Assembly (NCBI GenBank): GCA_947458265.1
Contig: CANGYF010000007.1
Span: forward strand, 62,001-126,000
DNA: 64,000 nucleotides
Direction of reading: 5' to 3'
Source: Betaproteobacteria bacterium
GTDB lineage: Bacteria > Pseudomonadota > Gammaproteobacteria > Burkholderiales > CAIKXV01
In this document: positions 46,747 to 56,685 of the stretch, piece after piece
How the letters are laid out: each line of letters starts with the position of its first letter
Position numbering within the stretch: position 1 is the first letter of the stretch
Notes under the pieces: model-generated
What the model was told of the DNA's origin: nothing
The model's database searches: none
Seen by the model: only the letters and a program-made list of their open reading frames with translations
Position numbers and translations under genes: made by a program

Positions 46747-48162
46747 TCAGGCCCCCTTGCCGAGCGTGCGCACATCGACGAAATGCCCGGACACCGCCGC
46801 TGCGGCGGCCATGGCCGGGCTCACCAGGTGGGTGCGCCCGCCCGCGCCCTGCCGGCCCTCGAAGTTGCGGTTCGAGGTCGACGCGCAGCGCTCGCCCGGC
46901 TCCAGCCGGTCGTCGTTCATGCCCAGGCACATCGAGCACCCCGGCTCGCGCCATTCGAAGCCGGCGGCGGTGAACACATCGTGCAGGCCTTCCTTCTCGG
47001 CCTGCTCCTTCACCAGTCCGGAACCCGGCACCACCATCGCCAGCTTCACGTTCGGCGCGACCTTGCGGCCCTTCGCCACCGCCGCCGCCGCACGCAGGTC
47101 CTCGATGCGCGAGTTGGTGCAGGAGCCGATGAACACCTTGTCGATCGCGATGTCCTGGATGCGGGTGTTGGGCTTCAGGCCCATGTACTTGAGCGCGCGC
47201 TCGATGCCGTCGCGGCGCACCGGGTCGGAAGCGTCGGCCGGGTCGGGCACGCGACCGCCCACCGGCACCACCATCTGCGGGCTGGTGCCCCAGGTGACCT
47301 GCGGCTCGATCGACGCGGCCGGCAGGTCGACGATGGCATCGAAACCGGCGCCCTCGTCGCTGACCAGCGTGCGCCAGTACGCGACCGCGGCGTCCCACTG
47401 CCCGGCCTTCGGCGCGAACGGCCGGCCCTTGACGTACTCGATCGTCTTCTCGTCCACCGCCACCATGCCGGCGCGGGCACCCGCCTCGATCGCCATGTTG
47501 CACAGGGTCATCCGGCCCTCGATCGACAGGCCACGGATCGCAGAGCCGGCGAATTCGATCGCATGGCCGGTGCCGCCGGCGGTACCGATCTTCCCGATCA
47601 GCGCCAGCACGATGTCCTTGGCGGTGACGCCGGCACCAAGGTCGCCCTCGACCTTGACCAGCATCGACTTCGCCTTCTTCTGCACCAGCGTCTGGGTGGC
47701 GAGCACATGCTCGACCTCGGAGGTACCGATGCCGAACGCCAGCGCGGCCAGCGCACCGTGCGTGCTGGTGTGCGAGTCGCCGCAGACCAGCGTGGTGCCC
47801 GGCAGCGTGAAGCCCTGCTCGGGCCCGATCACGTGCACGATGCCCTGCTGCTTCGACAGGAACGGGAAGTAGGCGCGTGCGCCGTACTCGCGGATGTTCG
47901 CGTCCAGCGTGTCGACCTGCAGCTTCGAGACCGGGTCCTTGATGCCGCCAGCCCAGTCGCGGGTGGGCGTGTTGTGGTCGGCCGTGGACATGATCGAATT
48001 GACGTTCCAGGGCTTGCGCCCGGCGATCTTCAGTCCCTCGAACGCCTGCGGGCTGGTCACCTCGTGCACCAGGTGGCGGTCGATGTAGAGCAGCACGGTG
48101 CCGTCGTCCTGCTGGTGGACGACGTGGCTGTCGAACAACTTGTCGTAGAGCGTGAGGGCCAT
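46747..48162 (-). CDS. leuC: 3-isopropylmalate dehydratase large subunit
   Basis: 471 residues, aconitase family. The 4Fe-4S ligands are Cys in GSCTNSR and the CSMCLG pair. [23 protein letters not shown] is the active-site stretch. The ribosome site before ATG 48162 is not recognisable. A CATAAT box lies about 31 bases upstream. Confidence 0.97.
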   Translation of the reverse strand: MALTLYDKLFDSHVVHQQDDGTVLLYIDRHLVHEVTSPQAFEGLKIAGRKPWNVNSIMSTADHNTPTRDWAGGIKDPVSKLQVDTLDANIREYGARAYFPFLSKQQGIVHVIGPEQGFTLPGTTLVCGDSHTSTHGALAALAFGIGTSEVEHVLATQTLVQKKAKSMLVKVEGDLGAGVTAKDIVLALIGKIGTAGGTGHAIEFAGSAIRGLSIEGRMTLCNMAIEAGARAGMVAVDEKTIEYVKGRPFAPKAGQWDAAVAYWRTLVSDEGAGFDAIVDLPAASIEPQVTWGTSPQMVVPVGGRVPDPADASDPVRRDGIERALKYMGLKPNTRIQDIAIDKVFIGSCTNSRIEDLRAAAAVAKGRKVAPNVKLAMVVPGSGLVKEQAEKEGLHDVFTAAGFEWREPGCSMCLGMNDDRLEPGERCASTSNRNFEGRQGAGGRTHLVSPAMAAAAAVSGHFVDVRTLGKGA

Positions 48163-48192
48163 GGTCTGGGGCGCGCCGTTGATGAACCCACG

Positions 48193-48198
48193 ATTATG
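48193..48198 (-). promoter_or_regulatory. candidate -10 box for leuCDB-asd
   Basis: CATAAT on the minus strand, placing the transcript start near 48186 and a leader of about 24 bases. No clear -35 hexamer, so an activator (LeuO or LysR type) may be required; that last point is inference. Confidence 0.35.
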
Positions 48199-48298
48199 TC
48201 ATGGAGGCCGTCCGCCGGGCGGGACAGCGGCGTGCCGGTCGCCGCCGCGGCGACCGTTGCCCGGCCGCCCCTCGCCCCCCGGGAATACGCCTGCGCCG

Positions 48299-49705
48299 CT
48301 ACAGCCCGACCGATGCCGCCACCAGCCGCGCAAGTTCGGCCCGGAGCTGCCGGCGGATCTCGGCACAGGCCGGGTCGTCGATCAGGTTCTTCATCTCGTA
48401 CGGGTCGCGCTCGAGGTCGTACAGTTCATCGAGCTCGCCGTCGTCGCCGCGGTTCACCCAGTGCACCAGCTTGTAGCGGTCGGTACGCACCGCCTTGTAC
48501 GACATGCCGATCAGCCACGGCATCGCGTTCTCGCTGAAGTATTCGCACATGATCGAGCTGCGCCAGCCCGGCCTGCCGCCAGGGACGCCACCTTCCGGAC
48601 TACCTTCCATCAGCGGCAGCAGGGACAGACCCTGCACCTGCGCCCCGGGCGTACCGCCGGCCAGCTCGATGCAGGTCGGGGCGATGTCCAGCGCCAGCAC
48701 CAGCTCGTCGATCTTCGTGCCCGGCTTGACCCGGCGCGGATAGCGGAAGGTGAACGGCGAGCGGATGCCCTCTTCATAGGCGAAGCGGCGCTCGAGGCCA
48801 AGCCCGTGCTCGCCGAAGAAGTACCCGTTGTCTCCCAGGAACAGGATGAACGTGTCGTCGAGCTGCCCGCTCTTCTCGAGCGCGTCGAACAACTGGCCGA
48901 CGCCCTCGTCGACCGAGGCCATCATGCGCGCACGCAGGCGCATCTCTTCCTGGTCGCCGCTCTTCACCGACTCGAGCAGCGCCTGGGAGGTCTCGGTCGC
49001 CTTGATCTCGAACGCCTCGCGCCAGACCGGCTTGTCCTTCACTACCTCCGACATCGGGATCACGTTCGGTCGTGGCGGGAACATCGCACCTTCGTAGAGC
49101 CCTTCATGACGCGGCGCGGGCTTGTAGCCGTTGCCCGGATCGAGCGTCAGCTTGCCGTCTGCCGCCTGCACCGCATCCGGATGCACTGCCTTGTGCGCGA
49201 AGAACAGCGAGAACGGCTTGTCGCGCTTGCGAGAGACGAACTCGACCGCGCGCTGGTTGAGCAGGTCGGTGATGTAGCCCTCGTACGTCGTGTAGACCCC
49301 GTTCTCGTTCAGGCGCGGGTTGAACAGGTTGCCATGGCCATCGAAGCTCACCCAGTGGTCATAGCCCGGGCGCGGCCCGCCCTCGTTGCCCATGTGCCAC
49401 TTGCCGATGTGCGCGGTCTCGTAGCCGAGCTTCTGCAGCGCCAGGTGGTAGTTGGGCAACCGGTGGCTGTGCGCATCGCGCGCAACATTGTCGATGATGC
49501 CGTGCCGGCTCGCGTACTGGCCGGTGACGATCGATGCCCGGTTGGGCGAGCACAGCGGGGTCGTGTGGAAGGCCCGGCTGCACAGCGCACCCTCGGCCGC
49601 GATGCGGTCGATGTTCGGCGTCTTCATGTACGGATGGCCGCCGGCACCGAACTCGTCGAAGCGCAGGTCGTCGATAAGGATCACAAGCAGATTGGGACGC
49701 TTCAC
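48299..49705 (-). CDS. type I sulfatase (formylglycine-dependent)
   Basis: 468 residues. The alkaline-phosphatase-fold sulfatase has metal Asp12/Asp13 (LLVILIDD) and the maturation motif CSPNRASIVTG, in which Cys52 would become formylglycine; TAHIGKWHMG is the second signature. No signal peptide, so cytoplasmic or needing another route. I chose GTG 49705 because AAGGAG sits 8 bases upstream; the GTG three codons earlier abuts it. No formylglycine-generating enzyme gene is in the window. The substrate cannot be told; choline-sulfatase-like and aryl-sulfatase-like enzymes look similar at this level. Confidence 0.88.
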   Translation of the reverse strand: MKRPNLLVILIDDLRFDEFGAGGHPYMKTPNIDRIAAEGALCSRAFHTTPLCSPNRASIVTGQYASRHGIIDNVARDAHSHRLPNYHLALQKLGYETAHIGKWHMGNEGGPRPGYDHWVSFDGHGNLFNPRLNENGVYTTYEGYITDLLNQRAVEFVSRKRDKPFSLFFAHKAVHPDAVQAADGKLTLDPGNGYKPAPRHEGLYEGAMFPPRPNVIPMSEVVKDKPVWREAFEIKATETSQALLESVKSGDQEEMRLRARMMASVDEGVGQLFDALEKSGQLDDTFILFLGDNGYFFGEHGLGLERRFAYEEGIRSPFTFRYPRRVKPGTKIDELVLALDIAPTCIELAGGTPGAQVQGLSLLPLMEGSPEGGVPGGRPGWRSSIMCEYFSENAMPWLIGMSYKAVRTDRYKLVHWVNRGDDGELDELYDLERDPYEMKNLIDDPACAEIRRQLRAELARLVAASVGL

Positions 49706-49788
49706 CGCGCGCACTCCTTCATTGTCGTGTTGTCGTTGTGGTTGTCGTAGTTGTCTTGACTGCCGCCGCCGTCGGCACCCGCGTCGGC

Positions 49789-49812
49789 GGCAGCGGCAGC
49801 GGCAGCGGCAGC
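49789..49812. repeat. GGCAGC hexanucleotide repeat
   Basis: Four perfect tandem GGCAGC units directly after the M48 protease stop codon (49814-49816), within the 108-base gap to the sulfatase gene. A second simple stretch of GTTGTC-like triplets lies at about 49722-49756. Both look like slippage-prone simple sequence. Confidence 0.75.
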
Positions 49813-49813
49813 G

Positions 49814-50662
49814 TCAGCGCGGCTTGTAGATCGCCAGCGCTTCGGGAAGCATCGCCTCGATGTCGCGGATGCGGCTGGCGTTGGACGGATGGGTGGACAT
49901 CCATTCCGGCGTCGAACGGCCCATCTTCGCGGACGCCTCTGCCATGCGCACCCAGAGGTCGCGGGCGGCGCGCGGGTCGTAGCCGGCCCGCGCCATGTAG
50001 ATCAGGCCAAGGCGGTCGGCCTCGGTCTCCTGCAGGCGCGAGAACGGCAGGATCACCCCGAGCGTGGCGCCGGCGCCGAGCGCACCGAGCAGCGCCTGCG
50101 TGGATGCCGAATCCCGCCCGCTGGCCCCGGCAGCGACGGCACCCGCGGCGAGCCCGGCCTGCACCAGCAGCCCCTGGCTCATGCGTTCCGCGCCGTGGCG
50201 CGCAGTGGCATGCGCGATCTCGTGGCCGATTACCGCAGCAAGCCCCGCCTCGTCCCGGGTGATCGGAAGGATGCCGGTGTAGACCGCGACCTTGCCGCCC
50301 GGCAGGCAGAAGGCGTTGACGAGCTTGTCGTTCTCGATCAGCCGGAACTCCCACTGGAAGTCGGTGCGGCCGGTGGCCGCGGCGATGCGTGCGCCGACAC
50401 GGGCGAGCAGCGCGGTCTTCTCCGGGTCGGTGGAGAGCTTCTCCTTCTTCAGGATCTCCTGGTAGGCCTGCAGGCCGAGCTTGACCTCCTCACCCGGGGA
50501 CAGAAGGATCAGCTGGCTGCGGCCGGAGATCGGTGCAGTCTCGCAGCTCACCAGCATCGGCCCGAGGCCGAGCGAGAGCAGCAATGCGGCCGCCGCCGAC
50601 CGCAGTCGGCGCTGCGTCCGGCTCAGGCCGCAGGCTCCGGGCGCTTCGTCCATGGCTTTCAT
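49814..50662 (-). CDS. M48 family metalloprotease, lipoprotein
   Basis: 282 residues. The N-terminal export signal ends in a lipobox LVSC (Cys40), so an outer-membrane or periplasmic lipoprotein of the BepA/LoiP/YcaL group is likely. The zinc site is HEIAH (His147, Glu148, His151) with the third ligand in ETEADRLG. WMSTHPSNASRIRDIE is the conserved M48C C-terminal motif. It lacks the long TPR domain of BepA, so it is closer to the short LoiP-like proteins. ATG 50662 has GGAGA about 6 bases upstream. Role: quality control of envelope proteins, by family. Confidence 0.9.
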   Translation of the reverse strand: MKAMDEAPGACGLSRTQRRLRSAAAALLLSLGLGPMLVSCETAPISGRSQLILLSPGEEVKLGLQAYQEILKKEKLSTDPEKTALLARVGARIAAATGRTDFQWEFRLIENDKLVNAFCLPGGKVAVYTGILPITRDEAGLAAVIGHEIAHATARHGAERMSQGLLVQAGLAAGAVAAGASGRDSASTQALLGALGAGATLGVILPFSRLQETEADRLGLIYMARAGYDPRAARDLWVRMAEASAKMGRSTPEWMSTHPSNASRIRDIEAMLPEALAIYKPR

Positions 50663-50738
50663 TCAGGTCTCCTCCCATTGTGCGGCGCACGATCCCGACC
50701 GGCGTGGCGCCGCCAGCGCCGCACATTATCGCAGCCGG

Positions 50739-51917
50739 TCATGCCGCAGGGGACGGATGTTCCGGGACACGCCCGCGCACCATCACCAGCAGCAGCGCGA
50801 ACCCCAGGCTGGCAGCCAGCGCGGCGATCGTGAAGGTGATCGCCGGGCCGAACGACGACCAGACCAGGCCGGAGACGAAGCCGCCGAGCGTTCCGCCAGC
50901 CCCGAACGACAGTGCGGTATAGAGCGCCTGGCCCTTCGCCTGATGCGCGCCCTGGAACCAGCGGTGAATCAGGCCGATGGCCGCGGCATGGTAGGCGCCG
51001 AAGGTCGCTGCATGCATCGTCTGCGCCAGCACGAGTGCGGTCGGCGACCCGACCAGCCAGCCGATCAGCAGGAAGCGCACCACGGCGATCGCGAACGTCG
51101 CCACCAGCAGCCGGTACAAGCCGATGCGCGCGACCAGTTGCGGCATCCACCAGAACACCGCGACCTCGCACACCACCCCGAGCGCCCAGAGCCAGCCGAC
51201 GGCCGACTTGCTGTAGCCGTTTTCGACCAGGTGCACCGAGAAGAACGAATAGTAGGCGCCGTGCGCGGTCGCCATCAGGAAGCAGGCACTGAGCAGCCCG
51301 GCCACCTCCGGGCGCATCAGGATCGTGCGGGCAGGCACGTCCTCCTGTACCGACCGATGGGCCGACGACTCCGGCACCTGCCAGGTCGCGACCAGGGCCA
51401 CGGTATAGATGGCGATCACCAGCCAGAGCCAGTCGCGCAGAGTCGCGAAGTCGAGGAAATAGCCGATGCCGACCACCGCGAAGATGAAGCCGACCGAGCC
51501 CCAGAGTCGGGTGCGCGCATAGCGCCCGGTATCGCCACGCACATGCCCGAAGGTGGTCGCTTCGGCCAGCGGCATGGTGGCACTGGTGAAGAAGCTGATC
51601 ACGAGCAGCGTGACGAACAGCGCGCCGAAGCTGTCGCCGGCGAACAGGCCGAACATCGCGATGCCACCGGCCAGCGCGGTCAGGCGCACGATGTGCATCC
51701 GGTCGCCGCTCCGGTCGGCCAGCACGCCCCAGAGCATCGGCGCGAACATGCGCGAGGACTGGTTGACCGCCATCAGCAGCCCGATCTGCACCGCGCTCAT
51801 GCCCACCGAGTCGAGGTACAGGCCAAGGTAGGGCGTGAAGCCGCCGACGTACGCGAAGTAGCAGAAGTAGAACGCGCCGAGCGACCACGCGGTGCGGGCG
51901 GGCAACGGCGGGTTCAT
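50739..51917 (-). CDS. MFS transporter (phenylpropionate-permease-like)
   Basis: 392 residues with about 12 hydrophobic segments, in the MFS_1-like/HcaT-like family (start WSLGAFYFCYFAYVGGFTPYLGLYLDSVG; ADRSGDRMHIVRLTALAGG between helices 2 and 3; GRYARTRLWGSVGFI after helix 4). The HcaT relation suggests an aromatic acid or nucleoside-like substrate, but this cannot be fixed. It is 34 bases downstream of aroC on the same strand. Confidence 0.85.
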   Translation of the reverse strand: MNPPLPARTAWSLGAFYFCYFAYVGGFTPYLGLYLDSVGMSAVQIGLLMAVNQSSRMFAPMLWGVLADRSGDRMHIVRLTALAGGIAMFGLFAGDSFGALFVTLLVISFFTSATMPLAEATTFGHVRGDTGRYARTRLWGSVGFIFAVVGIGYFLDFATLRDWLWLVIAIYTVALVATWQVPESSAHRSVQEDVPARTILMRPEVAGLLSACFLMATAHGAYYSFFSVHLVENGYSKSAVGWLWALGVVCEVAVFWWMPQLVARIGLYRLLVATFAIAVVRFLLIGWLVGSPTALVLAQTMHAATFGAYHAAAIGLIHRWFQGAHQAKGQALYTALSFGAGGTLGGFVSGLVWSSFGPAITFTIAALAASLGFALLLVMVRGRVPEHPSPAA

Positions 51918-51951
51918 CGTCGGCGCAGCCGTGCCTTCGCCGGCCGGCGGT

Positions 51952-53118
51952 TCAGGCTTCGGATGGGTCCGAGTCCTCGCGCGTGGCCGCGGCGGCCGCG
52001 GGCGTGGCGCCGGCCACGGAGGGCGCCAGCGCGGCGATGCGCGGCGTGGTCACCACCACGTCGGCGTTCTGCGCGCGGTGGCGCAGCGCATGGTCGATCA
52101 GGGTCAGCGCCAGCATCGATTCGCAGATCGGCGTCGCCCGGATGCCCACGCACGGGTCGTGGCGGCCGGTGGTCTCGACGATCACCGGCGCACCGCTGCG
52201 GTCGATGGAGCGCCTCGGCAGCCGGATCGACGAGGTCGGCTTGACCGCGACATGCACGACGATGTCCTGCCCCGTCGAGATGCCGCCCAGCACGCCGCCC
52301 GCGTTGTTGGACAGGAAGCCCTCCGGCGTCATCTCGTCGCCGTGCACCGTGCCGGGCTGCGTCACTGCGTCGAAGCCGGCGCCGATCTCGACGCCCTTCA
52401 CCGCGTTGATGTTCATCATGTTGTAGGCGATGTCGGCGTCGAGCCGGTCGTACACCGGCTCGCCCCAGCCCACCGGCACGCCGGTGGCGACCGTGGTGAT
52501 CTTCGCACCGCAGGAATCCCCCGACTTGCGCAGGCGATCCATGAACGCCTCCAGCTCCGGGACGATGTCGGGGTCGGCGCAGAAGAACGGGTTGTCGTAC
52601 ACACCGTCCCACGACTTGAACCCGAGCGGGATGGGCCCGAGCTGCGACATGCGCCCGCGGATCACGATGCCATGACGCTCGAACAGCCACTTCTTCGCGA
52701 TCGCCCCGGCGGCGCAGCGCACCGCAGTCTCGCGCGCCGAACTGCGGCCGCCGCCGCGGTAATCGCGCTCGCCGAACTTCTGCCAGTAGGTGTAGTCGGC
52801 ATGGCCCGGCCGGAACGTATCCTTGATCTTCGAGTAGTCCTTGCTGCGCGCATCGACGTTGCGGATCAGCAACCCGATCGGCGTACCGGTGGTGCGTCCC
52901 TCGAACACACCCGACAGGATCTCGACCACGTCGTCCTCGCGCCGCTGCGTGACATGGCGCGAGGTACCGGGCTTGCGCCGGTCGAGCTCGACCTGGATGT
53001 CCGCTTCGGTCAGCGCCATCCCGGGCGGGCAACCATCGACCACGCAGCCGATGGCAGGACCGTGGCTCTCGCCGAACGAGGTGACGGTGAACAGGGTACC
53101 GAGCGTGCTTCCGGACAT
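51952..53118 (-). CDS. aroC: chorismate synthase
   Basis: 388 residues. Last step of the shikimate pathway, FMN-dependent. The signatures are [18 protein letters not shown], the [14 protein letters not shown] stretch, [13 protein letters not shown] and [14 protein letters not shown]. The C-terminal 30 residues are Ala-rich and longer than the E. coli enzyme. No clear ribosome site precedes ATG 53118, and a small GCCCG/CGGGC hairpin lies just upstream in the leader. Confidence 0.97.
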   Translation of the reverse strand: MSGSTLGTLFTVTSFGESHGPAIGCVVDGCPPGMALTEADIQVELDRRKPGTSRHVTQRREDDVVEILSGVFEGRTTGTPIGLLIRNVDARSKDYSKIKDTFRPGHADYTYWQKFGERDYRGGGRSSARETAVRCAAGAIAKKWLFERHGIVIRGRMSQLGPIPLGFKSWDGVYDNPFFCADPDIVPELEAFMDRLRKSGDSCGAKITTVATGVPVGWGEPVYDRLDADIAYNMMNINAVKGVEIGAGFDAVTQPGTVHGDEMTPEGFLSNNAGGVLGGISTGQDIVVHVAVKPTSSIRLPRRSIDRSGAPVIVETTGRHDPCVGIRATPICESMLALTLIDHALRHRAQNADVVVTTPRIAALAPSVAGATPAAAAATREDSDPSEA

Positions 53119-53231
53119 GGCAGGTGGCGGCGGGCGCCCGTGCTTCGGGCCGGCGCGTGGCAGTTGGGGCGCGCAGTTTAACATTCGCACTCGTAGCCAT
53201 AGCGGACGGCCCTGCCCTGACCGGCGATGGA

Positions 53232-53237
53232 TACAAT
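53232..53237 (+). promoter_or_regulatory. candidate -10 box for thyA-folA
   Basis: TACAAT in the sequence GGATACAATGCGG, 48 bases before the thyA ATG. No good -35 is apparent. The region is shared with divergent aroC. Confidence 0.35.
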
Positions 53238-53285
53238 GCGGCCGACGGTGGCCATCCCGGCCGCCGCGGCAGGGACGACCGGGCG

Positions 53286-54080
53286 ATGCAGCAATACCAC
53301 GACCTGATGCGCGCCATCCTCGAGCGCGGCAACCGCAAGGCCGACCGCACCGGCACCGGCACGCTCAGCCTGTTCGGCTGGCAGATGCGCTTCGACCTGG
53401 CGGACAGCTTTCCGCTGGTGACGACCAAGAAGCTGCACCTGAAGTCGATCATCCATGAGCTGCTCTGGTTCCTGAAGGGCGACACCAACGTCGACTACCT
53501 GCACCAGCACGGCGTGTCGATCTGGGACGAGTGGGCGGACGCCAACGGCGACCTCGGCCCGGTCTACGGCAAGCAATGGCGCAGCTGGACGACGCCGGAC
53601 GGCCGCGCGATCGACCAGCTGACGCAGATCGTCGAGCAGATCCGGCGCACGCCGGACTCGCGCCGGCTGGTGGTGTCGGCCTGGAACGTCGGCGAGCTTG
53701 AGCAGATGGCGCTGCTGCCCTGCCATGCGCTGTTCCAGTTCTACGTCGCCGACGGCCGCCTGTCCTGCCAGCTCTACCAGCGCAGCGCCGATGTCTTCCT
53801 CGGCGTACCGTTCAACATCGCCTCGTATGCCCTGCTGACCCTGATGGTCGCGCAGGTCTGCGGGCTGAAGCCGGGCGAGTTCGTGCACACGCTGGGCGAT
53901 GCCCACCTGTACCTGAACCACATCGACCAGGCGAACGAGCAGCTGGGCCGGAGCGCGCGCCCGCTGCCGGTGATGCGCCTGAACCCGGCGGTGACCGACC
54001 TGTACGGCTTCCGCTACGAGGACTTCACCCTGGAAGGCTACGATCCCTGGCCGGCGATCAAGGCGCCGATCGCGGTCTGA
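53286..54080 (+). CDS. thyA: thymidylate synthase
   Basis: 264 residues, identical in length to the E. coli enzyme. It converts dUMP to dTMP with methylene-tetrahydrofolate. The nucleophile is Cys146 in [10 protein letters not shown], at the canonical number. [17 protein letters not shown] is the second signature. dfrA/folA follows 4 bases later, so dihydrofolate made here is recycled by the next gene product. Confidence 0.97.
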   Translation: MQQYHDLMRAILERGNRKADRTGTGTLSLFGWQMRFDLADSFPLVTTKKLHLKSIIHELLWFLKGDTNVDYLHQHGVSIWDEWADANGDLGPVYGKQWRSWTTPDGRAIDQLTQIVEQIRRTPDSRRLVVSAWNVGELEQMALLPCHALFQFYVADGRLSCQLYQRSADVFLGVPFNIASYALLTLMVAQVCGLKPGEFVHTLGDAHLYLNHIDQANEQLGRSARPLPVMRLNPAVTDLYGFRYEDFTLEGYDPWPAIKAPIAV

Positions 54081-54084
54081 CCCG

Positions 54085-54600
54085 ATGGATGCCCTGACCA
54101 ACCCGTCCCTGATCGTCGCGATGGCGCGCAACCGCGTGATCGGCCGCGGCAACGCGATGCCCTGGCACCTGCCGTCCGAACTGCAGCGCTTCAAGCGCAT
54201 CACGCTCGGCCACCACATCGTGATGGGCCGGCGCACCTTTGAATCGATCGGACGGCTGCTGCCGGGACGCACGTCGGTGATCGTCACGCGCAACCCGACC
54301 TACGCGGTCGACGGAGCCATTGTCGTGCATTCGCTCGACGACGCCCTGGCCGCCTGCGCAGGCGACGACGAGCCGTTCGTGATCGGTGGTGCCCAGTTGT
54401 TCGCCGAGGCGCTGCCGCTGGCGCGGCGTATCCACCTCACGACGATCGATGCCGAGGTCGAGGGAGACGTGCTCATGCCGACGTTCGACCGGTCCGCCTT
54501 CCGCATCGCCTGCCATGAGCGGGTGGAGGCCGGACCCGGACAGGCCCTGGCCTACGACTTCGAACGGCTGGACCGGCGCGAAGGCAGCGCGCCCGGTTGA
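54085..54600 (+). CDS. folA: dihydrofolate reductase
   Basis: 171 residues. SLIVAMARNRVIGRGNAMPWHLP at the N-terminus, GRRTFESIGRLLPGRTSVIVTR for NADPH binding, and FVIGGAQLFAEALP are typical. The active-site carboxylate is Glu32 (SELQRFK), where E. coli and most Gram-negatives have Asp; Glu is normal in many Gram-positive and eukaryotic enzymes. It lies 4 bases after thyA. Confidence 0.95.
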   Translation: MDALTNPSLIVAMARNRVIGRGNAMPWHLPSELQRFKRITLGHHIVMGRRTFESIGRLLPGRTSVIVTRNPTYAVDGAIVVHSLDDALAACAGDDEPFVIGGAQLFAEALPLARRIHLTTIDAEVEGDVLMPTFDRSAFRIACHERVEAGPGQALAYDFERLDRREGSAPG

Positions 54601-54613
54601 TCCCGGTGGCCGC

Positions 54614-55363
54614 TCAGCCGGGCCTGCCCTTGCGCGACACCGACTGCAGTTCCCAGCGCAGCCGGTCGCCCTGGAACACCAGGGTGCCTCCCGCTTCGCC
54701 GCCGCCGGACATCAGGTCCTCGTTGAAGCTGTCCTCCACCGACCGCACGACCACGCCGATAGACGGTGCATACCAGTCGACTTCCTTGCGCGTGGTCTCG
54801 GTCCGGTAGAACCGCTGGTCGCCCAGGAACGAATCGCGCACCACGCGCAGCGCGCGGAATTCGCCCGCCGGCACCTTCACTGTTTCCCAGCCACCGACAT
54901 ACCCGCTGACGATCACCCGGCGCGGTGGCGACCCGTCCGATTCGCGGGCCACCAGAACCTGACGGAAGCGCTCGCCCGGACGCAGCGGGAACGGCAGCAT
55001 GCGCATCGGCGGCTCGAACGCGACGCTTGTACCGTCGGCCCGCTCGAGCCGGACGAGGTCGCCGCGGACATCGAGCACCCGGTTGACGAAGATCGGGCGG
55101 CTCGGACCGAACGCGTTCTCGGCCGGGATCTGATAGTCCATGCCCTCGATACGCGACCCGGCCGACCCGTAGACCTGGCGCACCGTGGCGCGCGGCTCGT
55201 CGTTGTAGGCATTGAAGGTGGCGTAGGTGAGTTCGCTGCCGGCGGGCATTCCCGCCGGTGCCGCGACCGCCTCGCCGGCCGGCGTGGAAGCATCGGTGGC
55301 GCAGCCGGCGCAGGCGAGGACCAGCACCGCCAGTGCAGCGAAGGAAGATCGGCGAATCTGCAT
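54614..55363 (-). CDS. hypothetical lipoprotein
   Basis: 249 residues. A signal peptide with a lipobox at Cys21 (LACAGC) precedes a beta-rich domain. I do not recognise a named family. RTETTRKEVDWYAPSIGVVVRSVED recalls DUF-type envelope proteins that read out ester or polymer content, but that is weak. Good ribosome site GGAGCC before ATG 55363. It is convergent with folA and lies downstream of soxA on the same strand, 158 bases away, so it could be the last gene of that operon. Confidence 0.75.
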   Translation of the reverse strand: MQIRRSSFAALAVLVLACAGCATDASTPAGEAVAAPAGMPAGSELTYATFNAYNDEPRATVRQVYGSAGSRIEGMDYQIPAENAFGPSRPIFVNRVLDVRGDLVRLERADGTSVAFEPPMRMLPFPLRPGERFRQVLVARESDGSPPRRVIVSGYVGGWETVKVPAGEFRALRVVRDSFLGDQRFYRTETTRKEVDWYAPSIGVVVRSVEDSFNEDLMSGGGEAGGTLVFQGDRLRWELQSVSRKGRPG

Positions 55364-55521
55364 GTGAGGGCTCCGTGCGGTGCGTCCCGGGGGACAGGCG
55401 GGGACACCCGCATAGCTTAGTCCTGCGCGGCCCGGGCGGCGAACCGGGCCGGGACGTCTGCCGGACCGGCCACGCCAGACCAGCCAGCGCGGCCAGGCAT
55501 CCGGCGACACCGTTCCCGGCG

Positions 55522-56340
55522 CTAGCGCCGCACGCCCGGCGCTTCGATCGCCAGTCCTCCTGCCCGCCAGGCCAGGTACAGCGACAGCTCCAGGTGCTCC
55601 TGGGAGCCGTACGGGAACATCTCGGCGCGCACGCCCGACAGGCAACTGCGCAGCCGCCGCTGCAGCGAGCCGGCACCCTGCCATTCCAGCCGGTACACCG
55701 GATAGCCAGTGCCATGGCCCTGGCTGATGGTCTCCGCTCCGAGCTGGCGTCCCCAGTTGGCGTCATGGCACTGGCTGCACGACAGGTTCATCTGGCCCAC
55801 CCGCTGCTGGTAGCGCTCCCGGCCACGCTCGAAGAACGGCCGTGCCGGACCGTCGATCGAGACCTGCATCGGCAGTCCCCTCGACTGGAACGCCACCCAG
55901 GCCGTCAGCGCGAGCAGCGGCTCCGACTCCCAGGCCAGTGGCGCCGCCTGCTGCCGCTCGCTTCGGCACTGCATGATGCGGCCCTCTAGGTCGAGCAGCT
56001 GGCCGCTCGCAGGGTCGACCTGGGGATAGCGGGTCGCCGCACCGCGCATCGACCCGGCATCGCCGTGGCAATCCGCGCAGGAACGCGCGCCGGATCCCTC
56101 GGGCTGCCGCCACAGCTTCGCGCCGCGCGCGACCCAGAGCATGCCGGGATTCTCGAACTCGTCCGCCTGCATCGCCTGCACGGACGGCGGGGCGAAGACA
56201 CTGCCCTGCTGCAGGGGCACCGGACGTACGGGCGCGGCATGGACACCTGTCGTGCCGGGGTCGGCGGATTCGCGCACGGTGCATCCGGCGCAGGCGAGTA
56301 CGACCGCGAGCAACCAGGCGCAGGGCAGGACGGCACGCAT
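55522..56340 (-). CDS. soxA: SoxA, diheme cytochrome subunit of SoxAX
   Basis: 272 residues. Two c-type heme sites: CADCH (Cys88, Cys91, His92) and CSQCH (Cys187, Cys190, His191). The cysteine heme ligands of SoxA are seen as Cys124 (IMQCRSER) and Cys232 (RSCLSGVRAE), so all functional residues of a diheme SoxA are kept. SoxAX joins a sulfur compound oxidatively to the cysteine of SoxY. Unusually, the N-terminus ends in a lipobox-like LACAGC (Cys20), suggesting a lipid-anchored form. It is 23 bases after soxZ. ATG 56340. Confidence 0.93.
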   Translation of the reverse strand: MRAVLPCAWLLAVVLACAGCTVRESADPGTTGVHAAPVRPVPLQQGSVFAPPSVQAMQADEFENPGMLWVARGAKLWRQPEGSGARSCADCHGDAGSMRGAATRYPQVDPASGQLLDLEGRIMQCRSERQQAAPLAWESEPLLALTAWVAFQSRGLPMQVSIDGPARPFFERGRERYQQRVGQMNLSCSQCHDANWGRQLGAETISQGHGTGYPVYRLEWQGAGSLQRRLRSCLSGVRAEMFPYGSQEHLELSLYLAWRAGGLAIEAPGVRR

Positions 56341-56363
56341 CGTGCGCGGTGCAGGTCGCTGGC

Positions 56364-56684
56364 TCAGTCGCGCACCGTGACCGGCACGCGCTCGCTTCCG
56401 GCAACGCCTGCATCGTCGATCCAGGACAGCTCGAGCACGCCGCTGGCCGGCGCGGTGATCCAGAACTGCAGGTACGGATTCGCCGCGATGCCCGAGCCCA
56501 GCTCCGCGCGGTAGACCTCGACGCCGTCGTAACGCGCGACCAGGGTGTGGATCACGTTCCGGGCGATCGTGCGTCCGGAATCGTCGAAACGGAAGCCGGT
56601 TTCCATCACGTGCTGGATGGCAATCCGAACATCGAACGGCTGGCCGCGCCTCACGACGTCGGGGATGCGGACACGCGCGACCAT
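56364..56684 (-). CDS. soxZ: SoxZ, carrier partner of SoxY
   Basis: 106 residues, standard size, without a signal peptide. SoxZ is exported with SoxY. The stretch VRRGQPFDVRIAIQHVMETGFR and the closing ELSWIDDAG are typical. Its ATG is 1 base after the soxY stop. Confidence 0.92.
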   Translation of the reverse strand: MVARVRIPDVVRRGQPFDVRIAIQHVMETGFRFDDSGRTIARNVIHTLVARYDGVEVYRAELGSGIAANPYLQFWITAPASGVLELSWIDDAGVAGSERVPVTVRD

Positions 56685-56685
56685 C

